Counted from the stretch's first letter, positions 1 through 8,841 are shown. The stretch is 64,000 nt of DNA from an uncultured Microbacterium sp. (GCF_947489255.1 NZ_CANLCY010000003.1:601199-665198), one strand, 5' to 3'. Numbers and translations are program-made. The notes: a model not told the origin generated them from the letters alone.

Positions 1-135
1 AGGTCGTATTTACGACCACCACCCGGGTGCTAATTACGGGACGCTGTGCTTTTATGGATCAGACCGCGCGCCGGGCGGACGTGGGGGAACCCCTGCGCGC
101 GAGGGATCGGGAGAGGCTTCCCGATCCGCTCGGTG
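1..135. other. Left-edge stretch, no gene recognised
   Basis: I see no credible coding sequence here. It contains two short inverted repeats, GGTCGT/ACGACC near 3-17 and GATCGGGA/TCCCGATC at 105-126, the latter with a 6-nt loop. They may belong to the end of a gene left of the window. Confidence 0.4.
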
Positions 136-170
136 ACGGGCGCGGCGCCATTGGGGGGCGCCGCGTCCGT
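136..170 (-). terminator. Hairpin downstream of the GH13 gene
   Basis: Two 14-nt arms (136-149 and 157-170) pair with one mismatch around a 7-nt loop, 24 bases past the stop codon of the minus-strand GH13 gene. It is GC-rich and lacks a clear U-tract, as is usual for terminators in high-GC actinobacteria. Terminator function is inferred. Confidence 0.55.
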
Positions 171-193
171 TCACTCCTCCGGTGTGCGCGCCC

Positions 194-1846
194 TCAAGCG
201 ATGCGCCGCTCCCCCGGCCGGATCACCCGCCACCACCGGTACCCGTAGCCGTCGAGCGTCACGTCGAACCCGTCGCCGTCCAGCGGCCGGGCCCCGCCCG
301 CATCGTCGAGCAGGTCGACGATGCTCCATCCCCCGGCATCCGTCCCCTCGACGCGCAGCCGGAACGTCCGCCCGTCGGGGGCGAAGTTGTGCGCCGCGAC
401 GAGCATGCCGAGCTCGCTCGACACCGAGTGGGCCAGCACGCACGCGTGCGGCTGATCCAGGATGCCGAGCTCCCCCCATCCGATCTCGGGCGAGGCCCGG
501 TACTGGCGCACGAGGTTCTGCACGAACCGCAGCATCGAGTCAGGATCACGGCGCTGCTGCGCGACGTTCACGTGTTCGGGCGCGAAGCCGCCGGGGACGA
601 CGTCGGCGATGAGCTCCTCGGCGCCGGAGAAACCCGCGTCGGGAGCCCCGGTCCACTGCATGGGCGTGCGCACCGCGGATCGGCTGCCCTCGATGCTCGG
701 GTTCTCCCCCATGCCGATCTCCTCGCCGTAGTACAGCACCGGCGCTCCCGGCAGCGAGAAGGTCAGGCTGTAGACCATGCGGATGCGGCGCGGGTCGCCG
801 TCGAGCATCGCCGGCAGCCGGCGCGTGATTCCGCGTCCGTGGATGCGTTGCCCCTTCTCCGGGGCGAACGCGGCGAAGACCTCCTCGCGCTCGGTGTCCG
901 AGAGCTGATCGAGGGTCAGCTCGTCGTGGTTGCGCACGAAATTGCCCCACTGGTTGCCGCGGGCGATCTCGGGTCGCGACTCCAGCGCCTCCCGCAGCGG
1001 CGTGGCATCCTGACGGGCGAGGGCGAGGTAGAGCCGCTGGTTGGCGACGAAGTCGAACTGCATGGTCAGTTCGTCGCCGTCGGCGTCGCCGAAGAAGCGC
1101 AGCTGCTCGTCGTAGGGGAGGTTGACCTCGCCGAGCATCATGGCGTGACCGCTGCGACGCGAGACATAGCCCCGCAGCGCGCGGAGAAAGTCGTGCTCGG
1201 GCCCCGCATCGCCGTCGATGAGGTGGGGCACGGCATCCACACGGAATCCGTCGATACCGAGTTCCAGCCAGAAACCGATGACCTTGGCGATCTCCTCGCG
1301 CACCTCGGGGTGGTCGGTGGCGAGGTCGGGCTGATGACGGTAGAACGAGTGCTTGTAGTACTGCCCGGCCGTGTCGTCGAAGAACCACACGCCGTCCTCG
1401 ACGTCGGGGAACATGCTCGCGGGGGCGTCGTCGGGCACCTCGTCGCTCCACTGGTAGAAGTGCCGGTAGCGGTTGTCGGGGCTCTGCCGCGCCTGCTGGA
1501 ACCACGGATGCCGGTCGGAGGTGTGGTTGACGACGAGATCGACGATCACCCGCATGCCGCGGTCGTGGGCGGTGCGCAGCACCTCGACCATGTCGCCGAG
1601 CGAGCCGTAGCGCGGATCGACGCCGTAGTAATCCTCGATGTCATATCCGTTGTCGCGCTGCGGAGACGGGTAGAACGGCGCGAGCCACAGGCACGTCACG
1701 CCGAGCTCGGCGAGGTGGTCGAGGCGCTGCGCGAGGCCGCGCAGGTCGCCGACACCGTCGTCGTCGGCATCGAGGTAGGTCTTGACGTCGAGGTTGTAGA
1801 AGACGGCGGTCTTCCACCACAGATCACTGGTGTCGGTGAGCCTCAC
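194..1846 (-). CDS. GH13 family glucosyl enzyme, trehalose-synthase-like
   Basis: A 550-residue cytoplasmic glycoside hydrolase family 13 protein with no signal peptide. The (beta/alpha)8 barrel landmarks appear in order: the N-terminal GVTCLWLAPFYPSP segment, the DLVVNHTSD region, GFRVDAVP with the nucleophile Asp, the GEVN acid/base Glu, and NHDE with the transition-state Asp. A beta-sandwich domain fills the last ~90 residues. Sequence style and length fit the TreS (maltose to trehalose isomerase) group; a related alpha-glucosidase is the alternative. There is no fused maltokinase domain. The GTG start at 1846 follows GGAGGT with a short spacer. It lies downstream of the LacI gene on the same strand, separated by a large hairpin, so it may be a separate transcript. 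Confidence 0.82.
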   Translation of the reverse strand: MRLTDTSDLWWKTAVFYNLDVKTYLDADDDGVGDLRGLAQRLDHLAELGVTCLWLAPFYPSPQRDNGYDIEDYYGVDPRYGSLGDMVEVLRTAHDRGMRVIVDLVVNHTSDRHPWFQQARQSPDNRYRHFYQWSDEVPDDAPASMFPDVEDGVWFFDDTAGQYYKHSFYRHQPDLATDHPEVREEIAKVIGFWLELGIDGFRVDAVPHLIDGDAGPEHDFLRALRGYVSRRSGHAMMLGEVNLPYDEQLRFFGDADGDELTMQFDFVANQRLYLALARQDATPLREALESRPEIARGNQWGNFVRNHDELTLDQLSDTEREEVFAAFAPEKGQRIHGRGITRRLPAMLDGDPRRIRMVYSLTFSLPGAPVLYYGEEIGMGENPSIEGSRSAVRTPMQWTGAPDAGFSGAEELIADVVPGGFAPEHVNVAQQRRDPDSMLRFVQNLVRQYRASPEIGWGELGILDQPHACVLAHSVSSELGMLVAAHNFAPDGRTFRLRVEGTDAGGWSIVDLLDDAGGARPLDGDGFDVTLDGYGYRWWRVIRPGERRIA

Positions 1847-2006
1847 GACGTCACCTCCGTCCGATCGGCGGTGCAGCGGTCGGGGTGCGGGGAGGTCGTC
1901 ATCGGAGCCCTCTTCTCGGGAGCGGTGGCGGTGGACCCTCTTCCTATCGCGCGCGCCCGGCGTCGGGTGAGCGCTTGCGCCGCTCTCCTCCCCGTGCTCG
2001 ACGCGC

Positions 2007-2066
2007 GTGAGGTGCCAGGAATCGTCGCTTCGGCATCGCCGCGAGCGACGATTCCTGGCACCTCAC
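2007..2066. repeat. 23-bp-arm intergenic palindrome
   Basis: Arms at 2007-2029 and 2044-2066 are perfectly complementary over 23 bp around a 14-nt loop. It sits just past the stop of the LacI gene and before the GH13 gene. It could be a terminator, but the arms are far longer than needed. It resembles in design the long hairpins at 39103, 51881 and 52351, though the sequence differs. Confidence 0.8.
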
Positions 2067-2082
2067 ACGGGGGAAACCCGGG

Positions 2083-3063
2083 TCAGAGCGCGCAGGACTC
2101 CCGCTCGACGAGCGAGACGTCGATCACCGTGACCTCGTCGAGGCCGAGACCGGCGTCGGGCTGCAGGCGCGCGAACACGCGCTCGGCGGCGAGCGCGCCG
2201 ATGCGACGCGGATCCTGGTCGATCACCGTGACCGACGGGGTGAGCGTGTCGGCCATGGGGAAGTCGCCGAAGCCGACGAAGGGCAGCGGATCGCCGCGCA
2301 GCACGTGGGCGAGAGCCATCGACGACCGGGCGTTGGCGGAGAAGAGGGCCGTGGGCGGCTCGTCGAGGCTGCGGAGACGCTGGAGGGCGGACGCCGCCGA
2401 GGCGCGGTCGGAGACCTGCGAGGCGACGAGTCGCTCGTCAACGTCGACGCCGGCGTCACGCAGGGCCCGTCGCCAGCCCTCGACGCGGTTGGTCTCGGTC
2501 GAGAGGTGCACCATGTCGCCCACGTAGGCGATGCGGCGGTGCCCGTGCGAGAGCAGGTGAGTGGTGGCCAGGTGCGCGCCGGCCTCGTCGTTCTCGGTGA
2601 ACGTGTCGGTGAGCAGGTCGACCGGGGCGCGGTCGACGAACACGATCGGGGTGTGCCCGCGCCACCTCTCGAGCCACGAGTGATCGGTGCCGACGGGGGC
2701 GATCACCAGCCCCGTGAGCTGACGGCCGAGGAGCGACTCCAGGGCGGGCCGCTCGTCGTCGGGGTTCTCACCCAGACTCGTGACGAGGGTCGACAGTCCG
2801 TGGCGGCGCGCGGTGTCCTCCACCGCGCGCGCGATCGCGGCGAAGAACGGGTCGACGACGTCGGGAACGGCGACCCCGATGACCGAGGCGCGTCCGGCGC
2901 GGAAGGTGGTCGCCAGGGCGTTGGGCACGTAGTTGAGCTCGCGCATGGCGGCCTCGACGAGGGCGCGGGTGTCGGGCAGCACGTGCGGGTCGTCGTTGAA
3001 GACGCGCGACACGGTCTTCGTGCTCACCCCGGCCCGCAGGGCGACATCGCGCATCGTGGTCAC
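2083..3063 (-). CDS. LacI-family transcriptional regulator
   Basis: A 326-residue repressor. The N-terminal LacI helix-turn-helix reads MRDVALRAGVSTKTVSRVFN, followed by the YVPNALA hinge region and a periplasmic-binding-protein-like sensor core (VIGVAVPDVVDPFFAAI, LTGLVIAP, HRRIAYVGD). The reading frame stays open about 60 codons further upstream. The GTG at 3063 is chosen because GGAGGT lies five bases ahead of it and the HTH starts at once. It is downstream of the aldolase and FGGY kinase on the same strand, so it probably controls that sugar cluster in response to a pathway sugar. Confidence 0.88.
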   Translation of the reverse strand: MTTMRDVALRAGVSTKTVSRVFNDDPHVLPDTRALVEAAMRELNYVPNALATTFRAGRASVIGVAVPDVVDPFFAAIARAVEDTARRHGLSTLVTSLGENPDDERPALESLLGRQLTGLVIAPVGTDHSWLERWRGHTPIVFVDRAPVDLLTDTFTENDEAGAHLATTHLLSHGHRRIAYVGDMVHLSTETNRVEGWRRALRDAGVDVDERLVASQVSDRASAASALQRLRSLDEPPTALFSANARSSMALAHVLRGDPLPFVGFGDFPMADTLTPSVTVIDQDPRRIGALAAERVFARLQPDAGLGLDEVTVIDVSLVERESCAL

Positions 3064-3333
3064 GAGGCACCTCCGGGGTGTGGGCGTGTGGGGGCTTCGA
3101 CGTGCAACCCTATCCGCCGGGCCCAATACTCGTTCCGCGCCGCGGCACGGCGGACGGATGCCGTGCCGTCGCCGATCGCGCGAGCGGACGCCGCGCGACC
3201 GGCGTCTCGGAGCGACCCGCCCGCCCGCCCGGCCCGGCGGCATCCGTCTCCCGCGTGCACCCGCGGCGAGCCGGCCCGAGGGGAGTCGGACACGACCGGA
3301 TGACGGAGCCGCCGCCGGGCGGGCGGGGTCACC

Positions 3334-4221
3334 TCAGCGACCGTCGACGGCGTCGGCGAGCTCGCGCAGACGCGGGAGGGCGCGACCCGAGAGCAGCTCC
3401 TCGCGGCGGTCTGCGTCGATCGAGAGGCTGTCCTTCCACAGCGACCGACCGGCCATGGCCCCCGAGGCGCCGTTCGCGACGGCGGTGCGCACCTGCTCGA
3501 TGAAAGTCTCGTGGTCGACGCCGGCCGAGAGCACGGCCCACGGCACGCCCTGCGCGGCCTCGGTCACGCGGGCGCTGGCCTCGGCCGATCCGGGGTACTG
3601 GAGCTTCAGGATCTTCGCACCGCAGGCCACCGCCAGAGCGGCACCGTCCACGACGAGGTCGGCGAACTTCGCCCGGTACTCCTCGTCGCTCTCGTCCTCG
3701 AGCTGGTAGGTGAGCAGCTCGACGATGAGGAGCAGCCCCTCTTCGTCGCACGCCTTCACGAGGTCGCGGATCTCGTGCGCGACGCGGGAGTCGGCATCCT
3801 GCTTGTCGGGGCGGGTGTACCAGAGCATCTTGGCGACGTCGGCGCCCTGCTCGCGGATGGAGTGCGGCGTGGTCCCGGGGACGTACCGCGTGTACTTGAG
3901 GCCGTCGACCGTCTCGGCGCCCGAGGCGTCGAGGCCGACGACGAGGGCGGTGTCGCGGGAGAGCACACCGTCGTCGACGATCTGCGGCAGCGCGACCTCG
4001 GGGTCGAGCAGGATCGCGGGGGCGTGGTTGGCGAGGTGGCGCACGAGGTCGGCCTTCACCTCGGCGAGCTCCTCGCGCGAGATCGCGTCGGAGCCGTTCG
4101 GGGCGTCCTTGATGGCGGCCTTCATGCCGTTGCGCTGGTCGGCGGCGACGATGAGCATGTGGCCGTCGGGGGTGCTGATGGACTGGAGCGCGCGGCGCTC
4201 GAGCGTGGTGAGTGCGTTCAT
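3334..4221 (-). CDS. Class I aldolase, LacD/YihT (DeoC-like) family
   Basis: A 295-residue TIM-barrel aldolase. Family landmarks are the early MLIVAADQRNGM motif, LLIVELLTYQ, and KILKLQYPG, whose lysine is the expected Schiff-base residue, followed by GVPWAVLSAGVDHE. The family includes tagatose-1,6-bisphosphate aldolase (LacD) and 6-deoxy-6-sulfofructose-1-phosphate aldolase (YihT). Length is near YihT (about 290) and shorter than LacD (about 325), so substrate is left open. It starts 59 bases after the FGGY kinase stop on the same strand, giving a kinase-aldolase pair that would cleave a phosphorylated ketose to triose products. Confidence 0.8.
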   Translation of the reverse strand: MNALTTLERRALQSISTPDGHMLIVAADQRNGMKAAIKDAPNGSDAISREELAEVKADLVRHLANHAPAILLDPEVALPQIVDDGVLSRDTALVVGLDASGAETVDGLKYTRYVPGTTPHSIREQGADVAKMLWYTRPDKQDADSRVAHEIRDLVKACDEEGLLLIVELLTYQLEDESDEEYRAKFADLVVDGAALAVACGAKILKLQYPGSAEASARVTEAAQGVPWAVLSAGVDHETFIEQVRTAVANGASGAMAGRSLWKDSLSIDADRREELLSGRALPRLRELADAVDGR

Positions 4222-4280
4222 GATCTCTCTTCTCTGGGGTCATCGCGCAGGTGAGCGCGGAGGTCGGTGCGGGGTCGGGG

Positions 4281-5651
4281 TCAGGAGGGGACGGATGCCG
4301 TGACGAGGCGTCGCGCCCGGTCGGCGGCTCCCCACGCGACGTCCTGCTCGCGGGTGGACAGGGCGACGTTCGGGAGAACCTCGCAGCGGGCGCGGCGGAC
4401 GGAGGCCATGCCCGCCCATCCCCCGGTGAGGGTCGCGTGGGTCGCCGGGGCCACCTCGCGGTCCATCGCGGCGATGAGCGCGGCGATCTCGTCGTTGCTG
4501 TGCCGCAGCACCGCGCCGAAGATCTCGGCCGGGCTCGCCTCGGCGTGCAGCGTCAGCCGGAGCACGCCGTCGTCGTTGCGGGCGCCGGTGACCTCGATTG
4601 CCCCGGGCGGCAGCTCCCCCTCGACGGGGAGCGTCATGACCGCGGCATCCAGCGCGTCGCGACCGGCGCGATCGCCGATACCGGCGGCGTGCAGCACCCG
4701 GCGCAGCAGCAGACCGGTCTTCACCCCGGCGACGAGCACGTGCTTGCCGGGGACGACGTGGCGCACCTCGTTGATGAGCGCATCGGCGAGACGCCGGCGT
4801 GCGGCGAAGCCGAGGGGCTCGTCGAGCACCCGCAGCAGCACCTCGGCCGTGCCGAGCGAGACGTGGTACCCGTCGGCATCCAGGGTGCCGTTGGCTTGAG
4901 CGGCGACGAGGTGGTCGTGTCCGGCGACTGTGAGCGCGGCTCCCGCGACGCGGGGTCCGAACGCGGTGGATGCCGTTCCCCAGGCCGTCCCTCCCCCTCG
5001 CAGCGGAGGGAGCAGGTCGGCGGTGACGCCGAGGGCGTCGAGCATCGCGGGCCAGGCGGCGCCGGAGTCCTGATCGATGAGGCCGGTGCGCGAGGCCAGG
5101 GAGAGCTCGAGCGCCACGTCTCCGCCGAGGGCGGCGACGACGAACTCGGGCAGGTCGAGCCAGCGCAGCCCCGCGAGGTCGGTGCCCTGGTCGCGCAGCC
5201 ACGCGAGCTTGGCGACGCTGACCTGCGCGCCGAGCGGCAGGCCGGTGCGCCCGGCGAACTCCTCGCGCACCTCGGCGGGGAAGGCGGCGATCTGCTCCCA
5301 CCCCCGCGGGTCGAACCACGCGAAGCCGGGCGCTGCCGCCGCGCCGTCGGCATCGATCAAGATTCCGGTCTCACCCATGCCGGCCACCGCGAGCGACGTC
5401 AACGGAGCAGACGACACCGCCGCGAGCTCGGCGTCGACGAGGTCGATGAGCGTGCGCACGGCCGACAGCAGGTCGTCGGCGTCGATGTCGGTCGTGCCGC
5501 CGGCCCCGACCCGCCACGGGGTCGGTACCTGCGCCCCCGCGATCTCGGCGCCGGAGTCGTCGATGACCAGCATCTTGATGCCCGTGCTACCGAGGTCGAT
5601 CCCTCCGTGCAGTCGCGGTTCGGCGGCATCCATGTCACCGGTGTCTTGCAT
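4281..5651 (-). CDS. FGGY-family carbohydrate kinase
   Basis: A 456-residue ATP-dependent sugar kinase with the FGGY fold. The N-terminal phosphate-binding loop reads GGIDLGSTGIKMLVID. Further along are FAWFDPRG, EEFAGRTGLPLGA, SRTGLIDQDSG, VAGHDHLVAA, the adenosine-binding SLGTAEVLLR and the C-terminal LTGGWAGMASV. It shares most of these blocks with the second FGGY kinase at 32075-33466, so the two are close paralogues. The ATG at 5651 is chosen for the GGAGAGGA sequence nine bases upstream; an ATG at 5633 is the alternative. It is the first gene of the kinase-aldolase unit and is divergent from the kinase/phosphatase fusion. Confidence 0.85.
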   Translation of the reverse strand: MQDTGDMDAAEPRLHGGIDLGSTGIKMLVIDDSGAEIAGAQVPTPWRVGAGGTTDIDADDLLSAVRTLIDLVDAELAAVSSAPLTSLAVAGMGETGILIDADGAAAAPGFAWFDPRGWEQIAAFPAEVREEFAGRTGLPLGAQVSVAKLAWLRDQGTDLAGLRWLDLPEFVVAALGGDVALELSLASRTGLIDQDSGAAWPAMLDALGVTADLLPPLRGGGTAWGTASTAFGPRVAGAALTVAGHDHLVAAQANGTLDADGYHVSLGTAEVLLRVLDEPLGFAARRRLADALINEVRHVVPGKHVLVAGVKTGLLLRRVLHAAGIGDRAGRDALDAAVMTLPVEGELPPGAIEVTGARNDDGVLRLTLHAEASPAEIFGAVLRHSNDEIAALIAAMDREVAPATHATLTGGWAGMASVRRARCEVLPNVALSTREQDVAWGAADRARRLVTASVPS

Positions 5652-5712
5652 GAGCGGCCGTCCTCTCCGGAACCTCTTCGAGTCCCGGAATGACGAGCAT
5701 GACACCGGTGAC
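5634..5712. promoter_or_regulatory. Paired CACCGGTG palindromes in divergent control region
   Basis: GTCACCGGTGTC (5634-5645) and its exact reverse complement GACACCGGTGAC (5701-5712) sit 67 bp apart, one in the first codons of the FGGY kinase and one on the promoter of the divergent gene. The shared CACCGGTG core is a perfect palindrome with a central CG, as in LacI-type operators. Binding by the LacI protein at 2083-3063 is inferred. Confidence 0.45.
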
Positions 5713-5728
5713 TTGCTACGTCTATGGT
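5700..5728 (+). promoter_or_regulatory. Promoter giving a leaderless transcript
   Basis: TGACAC (5700-5705) and TATGGT (5723-5728) are spaced by 17 bp. The expected transcription start, about seven bases beyond the -10, falls on the ATG at 5735, so the message would have no leader. The -35 overlaps the GACACCGGTGAC element, which would let a bound repressor block initiation. Confidence 0.45.
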
Positions 5729-5734
5729 GGAGGT

Positions 5735-6955
5735 ATGCCGTCGCCGTGTCAAATACCCGAACCGCTCGCCGTCGTCGTCGCCGGCCCCGCCGGCAGCGGC
5801 AAGAGCACGCTCGGACGCGCCCTCGCCGCCGAACTGCGGGCACCCCTGGTCGACCTCGACAGCGTGACCACGCCGCTGCTCGAAGCCCTCCCCGCCGATG
5901 CCCTCGGCGGGCACTGGCTCACCTCCCGGCACGCGGGCGTCATCCGCGCCGGTCGCTACGCCGCGCTACGTGCGACGGCCGCCGACGCCCTCTCGACCGC
6001 GGGCCGCGTGGTCGTCGTGGCCCCCTTCACCGCCGAGCTCACCGGCGGCGACGACTGGCAGGCGCTGCGCGACGCGCTCTTCCCCACCGAACCGGTCGTC
6101 CTCCACGTCGACGGGGATCCGGAGATCCTGGCTTCACGCCGCGTCGCGCGCGGAGCCGCCCGCGACGCGCACCGCGTGGACGTCCCAGCGGTCGCGCCCG
6201 CCGTGCCCGTGGTCGCCGTCGACGCCGAGCTCACGACCGCGCAGCAGCTCGCCCGCGCGCTGCCCGCCCTCGGCATCCGCCGCCCGCTCGACGCGGGAGC
6301 CGCGATCTTCGCGCGCGAGTTCGACGCCGTGCTGTTCGACCTCGACGGCACCCTTGTCGACTCCACGGCATCCGTCGCCCGCTCCTGGCGGCGCTTCGCG
6401 GAGCACTTCGACGTCTCGATGGAGGCCCTGCACGCCAACCACGGGCAGCCCGCCCGCACGCTCGTGAGCCTGCTGCTGCCCACCGACCGGCACGCCGAGG
6501 CGCTCACCCATGTCACCGACCTCGAGGTGACGGATGCCGTCGGGCTCCTCCCCATCCGCGGAGCCGACTCGTTCTTCGCCTCGGTGCCGGCCGAGCGCCG
6601 GGCAATCGTCACCTCGGGCTCCGTGCCGATCGCGACCGCCCGCCTCGCCGCCTCGGGGTACGAGCGTCCCGCGGTGTTCGTCACCGTGGACGACGTCGTG
6701 CAGGGCAAACCCCACCCGGAGCCGTTTCTACTGGCCGCGTCCCGCTTGGGCGTCGACCCGACCCGCTGCCTCGTCGTCGAGGACGCCCCGGCCGGTATCG
6801 CCGCGGCTCGTGCGGCCGGGTGCGCGGTGATCGCTCTGACCGGGACGACGGTGGAGGAAGAGTTGAGCGCCGACCTCGTGGTCGATGGATTGGATGCCGT
6901 GCGGGTCGAGGTTCTCGCATCGGGGGCGTTGCGCGTGGTGCTTGCCCGGCCCTGA
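5735..6955 (+). CDS. P-loop sugar kinase fused to HAD phosphatase
   Basis: A 406-residue two-domain protein. Residues ~8-185 form a P-loop kinase of gluconate/shikimate-kinase type, with the Walker A motif AGPAGSGKSTLGRA near residue 15. Residues ~190-406 form a HAD-family phosphatase with motif I DAVLFDLDGTLVDST, motif II ITSGS-type IVTSGSVP, the lysine in QGKPHPEPF, and motif IV VVEDAPAGI, matching the beta-phosphoglucomutase/sugar phosphatase group. A kinase and a phosphatase on one chain in a sugar cluster suggests intermediate recycling or damage repair, but this is inference. The ATG at 5735 is chosen because kinase homology begins at once and a promoter fits a leaderless start. A GGAGG lies too close to be a normal ribosome site. 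Confidence 0.8.
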   Translation: MPSPCQIPEPLAVVVAGPAGSGKSTLGRALAAELRAPLVDLDSVTTPLLEALPADALGGHWLTSRHAGVIRAGRYAALRATAADALSTAGRVVVVAPFTAELTGGDDWQALRDALFPTEPVVLHVDGDPEILASRRVARGAARDAHRVDVPAVAPAVPVVAVDAELTTAQQLARALPALGIRRPLDAGAAIFAREFDAVLFDLDGTLVDSTASVARSWRRFAEHFDVSMEALHANHGQPARTLVSLLLPTDRHAEALTHVTDLEVTDAVGLLPIRGADSFFASVPAERRAIVTSGSVPIATARLAASGYERPAVFVTVDDVVQGKPHPEPFLLAASRLGVDPTRCLVVEDAPAGIAAARAAGCAVIALTGTTVEEELSADLVVDGLDAVRVEVLASGALRVVLARP

Positions 6956-7332
6956 CCGCGGAGCCACGGGCGCTGCGAGCGCAGGGCCTTTCGGGACGGG
7001 AGGACGTCCCTGTCCGCGCTCCCTCGGGCTGGAGCCCCGCTTCTCGACACGACGCCGGGGTCTCCCCCGGGGCAACACGCCGCCGAGACGAGAACAACCG
7101 ATGCGAAAGGGTCGGGGCCCGTTTTGCACGGTCCCGGGTTTCGCAACGGGGTTTTGCATCGATCGCGTCCGCGAGTCGACGGGCTTCTCGATGCGCGTCA
7201 CGCGCGCGATCATGAGTGGTGCGAAACCGATCGGTTTCGCACCGCACTTCTCTGGCCCGGAGGGGGCGCTCAGGTCCTCCCGAGCCAGTTGTGAGGGGTG
7301 TCCGCGTGTTGTTTGACCCACCGACACGCGGA
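6956..7332. other. Gene-free gap at left edge of accessory island
   Basis: No coding sequence is convincing here. The gap contains the dispersed palindrome at 7218-7243. Composition changes across it: to the left GGATGCC and its complement are frequent, to the right they are scarce, so it probably marks the island boundary. No integrase or tRNA was seen beside it. Confidence 0.4.
7218..7243. repeat. Dispersed palindrome, copy 1 (GTGCGAAACCGA core)
   Basis: A 26-bp perfect palindrome centred between 7230 and 7231, with half-site GGTGCGAAACCGA. Related copies lie at 10653, 19489 and 21283, all intergenic. Confidence 0.85.
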
Positions 7333-7364
7333 AGGAGGGGCCAGCGTTGGCGCTAGCCCCTCCT
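7333..7364 (-). terminator. Hairpin downstream of the permease gene
   Basis: Fourteen-bp arms (7333-7346 and 7351-7364) with one mismatch and a 4-nt loop, 42 bases past the permease stop codon on the minus strand. GC-rich and without a long U-tract. Confidence 0.6.
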
Positions 7365-7405
7365 CATGTCGTGTCAGCTGAAACGACGACCCTGCTCCTG
7401 CCGTA

Positions 7406-8797
7406 TCAGACGGTCGCCTTGGGGAGAGAAGCGTCCAACTCGGGGTCGGGATTCCCCGTCTGCGTAGGTGCAGCCTGGTTTTTGATTCGCCGCTGGATCA
7501 CGGCCCCAAAGAGCGCACAGACTGCGGCGGCGACGATCGTCAGGATCAGTGGCAGGCGGCTGGCGGGGTCCAAGGCCAGGGCCAGCGCGACCGCCGCGAG
7601 GATCGTAAGAACGACCCAGGCCATCCACTTCCCTGTTTGGGTGTGCGTGCGGGAGCGGAGGTAGGTGAGGGAGATGACCGAGTAGGTCAGGACTCCACCG
7701 GCGCCGGTGACGGAGATGAGGAGAGAGATGACGTCTGCGGCGGGCAGGAGGAAGTTCAGCAGAAGGCACAGTCCGGCGGCGATGGCGATGGCGCCGGCTG
7801 CCCAGCGGGGTGCTCCGGAGCGAGAGACCACCGCGAGGCGAGCCGGCATCTCCTGGCGCACCGCTGCGGCGTACAACAGCCGGGATGTCGTGTAGAGGCT
7901 GCTGTTTGCCAGGGACAGGATGGACGTTGCGACGACGATCTGAATCGCGGCGGCGAGTACGGGCATTTGCAGTGCGTTGAAGACTGCGGGGTATGCCCCA
8001 CCTGTGAGCGACTCGCTCGAGGACGGGATGATTGTGATGACGATGATGGTCGATCCCACGTAGAAGACGACGATGCGGGTCACCACGGAGCGGATAGCGC
8101 GGGCGATGGCCTTGTGCGGGTCGGTGGCCTCGGCCGCGACGGTTGCCACGTTCTCGGTGCCCATGTAGGAGAAGAGCACGGTCACGCCGGTGAGGAGCAC
8201 GGGCAGCCAGCCCGCGGGGGCGAAGTCCGCCCAGTTCGTGAGGCCCGGGGACTGGTACTGGGGGAGCCAGCCGAAGATGGCTGCGGCTCCGATGAGGAGG
8301 AAGACGACCACCGCAATGACCTTGATGATGGCCATCCAGTACTCGATCTCGGCGAACACCCGGACGGGCAGAAGGTTGAGACCACCAAGGGCGATCAGGG
8401 CCAGGAAGCTCCATGCCCACACCGGAACTGCGGGGCCGAAACCGTTCATGATCATGCCGATCGCGGAGCATTCCAGCGCGATGAGGATGACGCCTGAATA
8501 GACGGCGACGTAGCTCGTCATGACGCCGGCCCACGGGCCAAAGCGTCGCGCGGCATAGGTCGTGTAGGAGCCGGGATCGGGCTGCTCGGCGGCAAGTCGA
8601 CCCAGCATCCTCATGATGAGCACGAGAACGAGGCCGATGCCGAGGTAGCTGAGGATGACAGCGGGTCCGGCTTGTTAGACGACCATGCCGCTGCCGAGGA
8701 ATAGTCCGGTGCCGATGGTGCCGCCGATGGCGATCATCGTGACGTGGCGGTTGCCGAGGGTGTTGTGGAGCCGGTGCGGCTCGGCTTTTAGCTGCAT
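7406..8797 (-). pseudogene. Amino-acid permease (APC, GABA-permease type) with internal stop
   Basis: An APC-superfamily amino-acid transporter of about 463 codons. From the ATG at 8797 the first 40 residues contain the family's first-helix motif IAIGGTIGTGLFLGSG. A TAA at 8675-8677 then ends the frame. The same frame continues without any shift into QAGPAV, the LIMRMLGRLAAEQPDPGS block and about ten more hydrophobic helices to 7406. The usual family sequence here is roughly VISQAGP, so the stop most simply replaces a serine codon (TCA to TAA). As written, the product would be a 40-residue fragment unless read through or restarted internally near 8623. The gene follows the SnoaL-like gene on the same strand. 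Confidence 0.78.
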
Positions 8798-8814
8798 GAG
8801 CGGTCCTGTCTTTC

Positions 8815-8841
8815 GGGTTCGGGTTCGGGTTCGGGTGCGGG
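8815..8841 (+). repeat. GGGTTC hexamer array with G-quadruplex pattern
   Basis: Five GGG runs start every six bases (8815, 8821, 8827, 8833, 8839), each separated by exactly three bases, so the plus strand satisfies the canonical G3N3 quadruplex pattern. It lies between the SnoaL-like gene and the permease, on the template strand of both minus-strand genes. Confidence 0.75.

Noticed and set aside
6956-7332. A tRNA or attachment site at the island's left edge
   Set aside because: No cloverleaf or CCA-type end was found, and no direct repeat was seen at the right edge.
8815-8841. GGGTTC array as a linear-replicon telomere
   Set aside because: Only four or five units, in the middle of a chromosome-like region; actinobacterial linear ends do not use such repeats.
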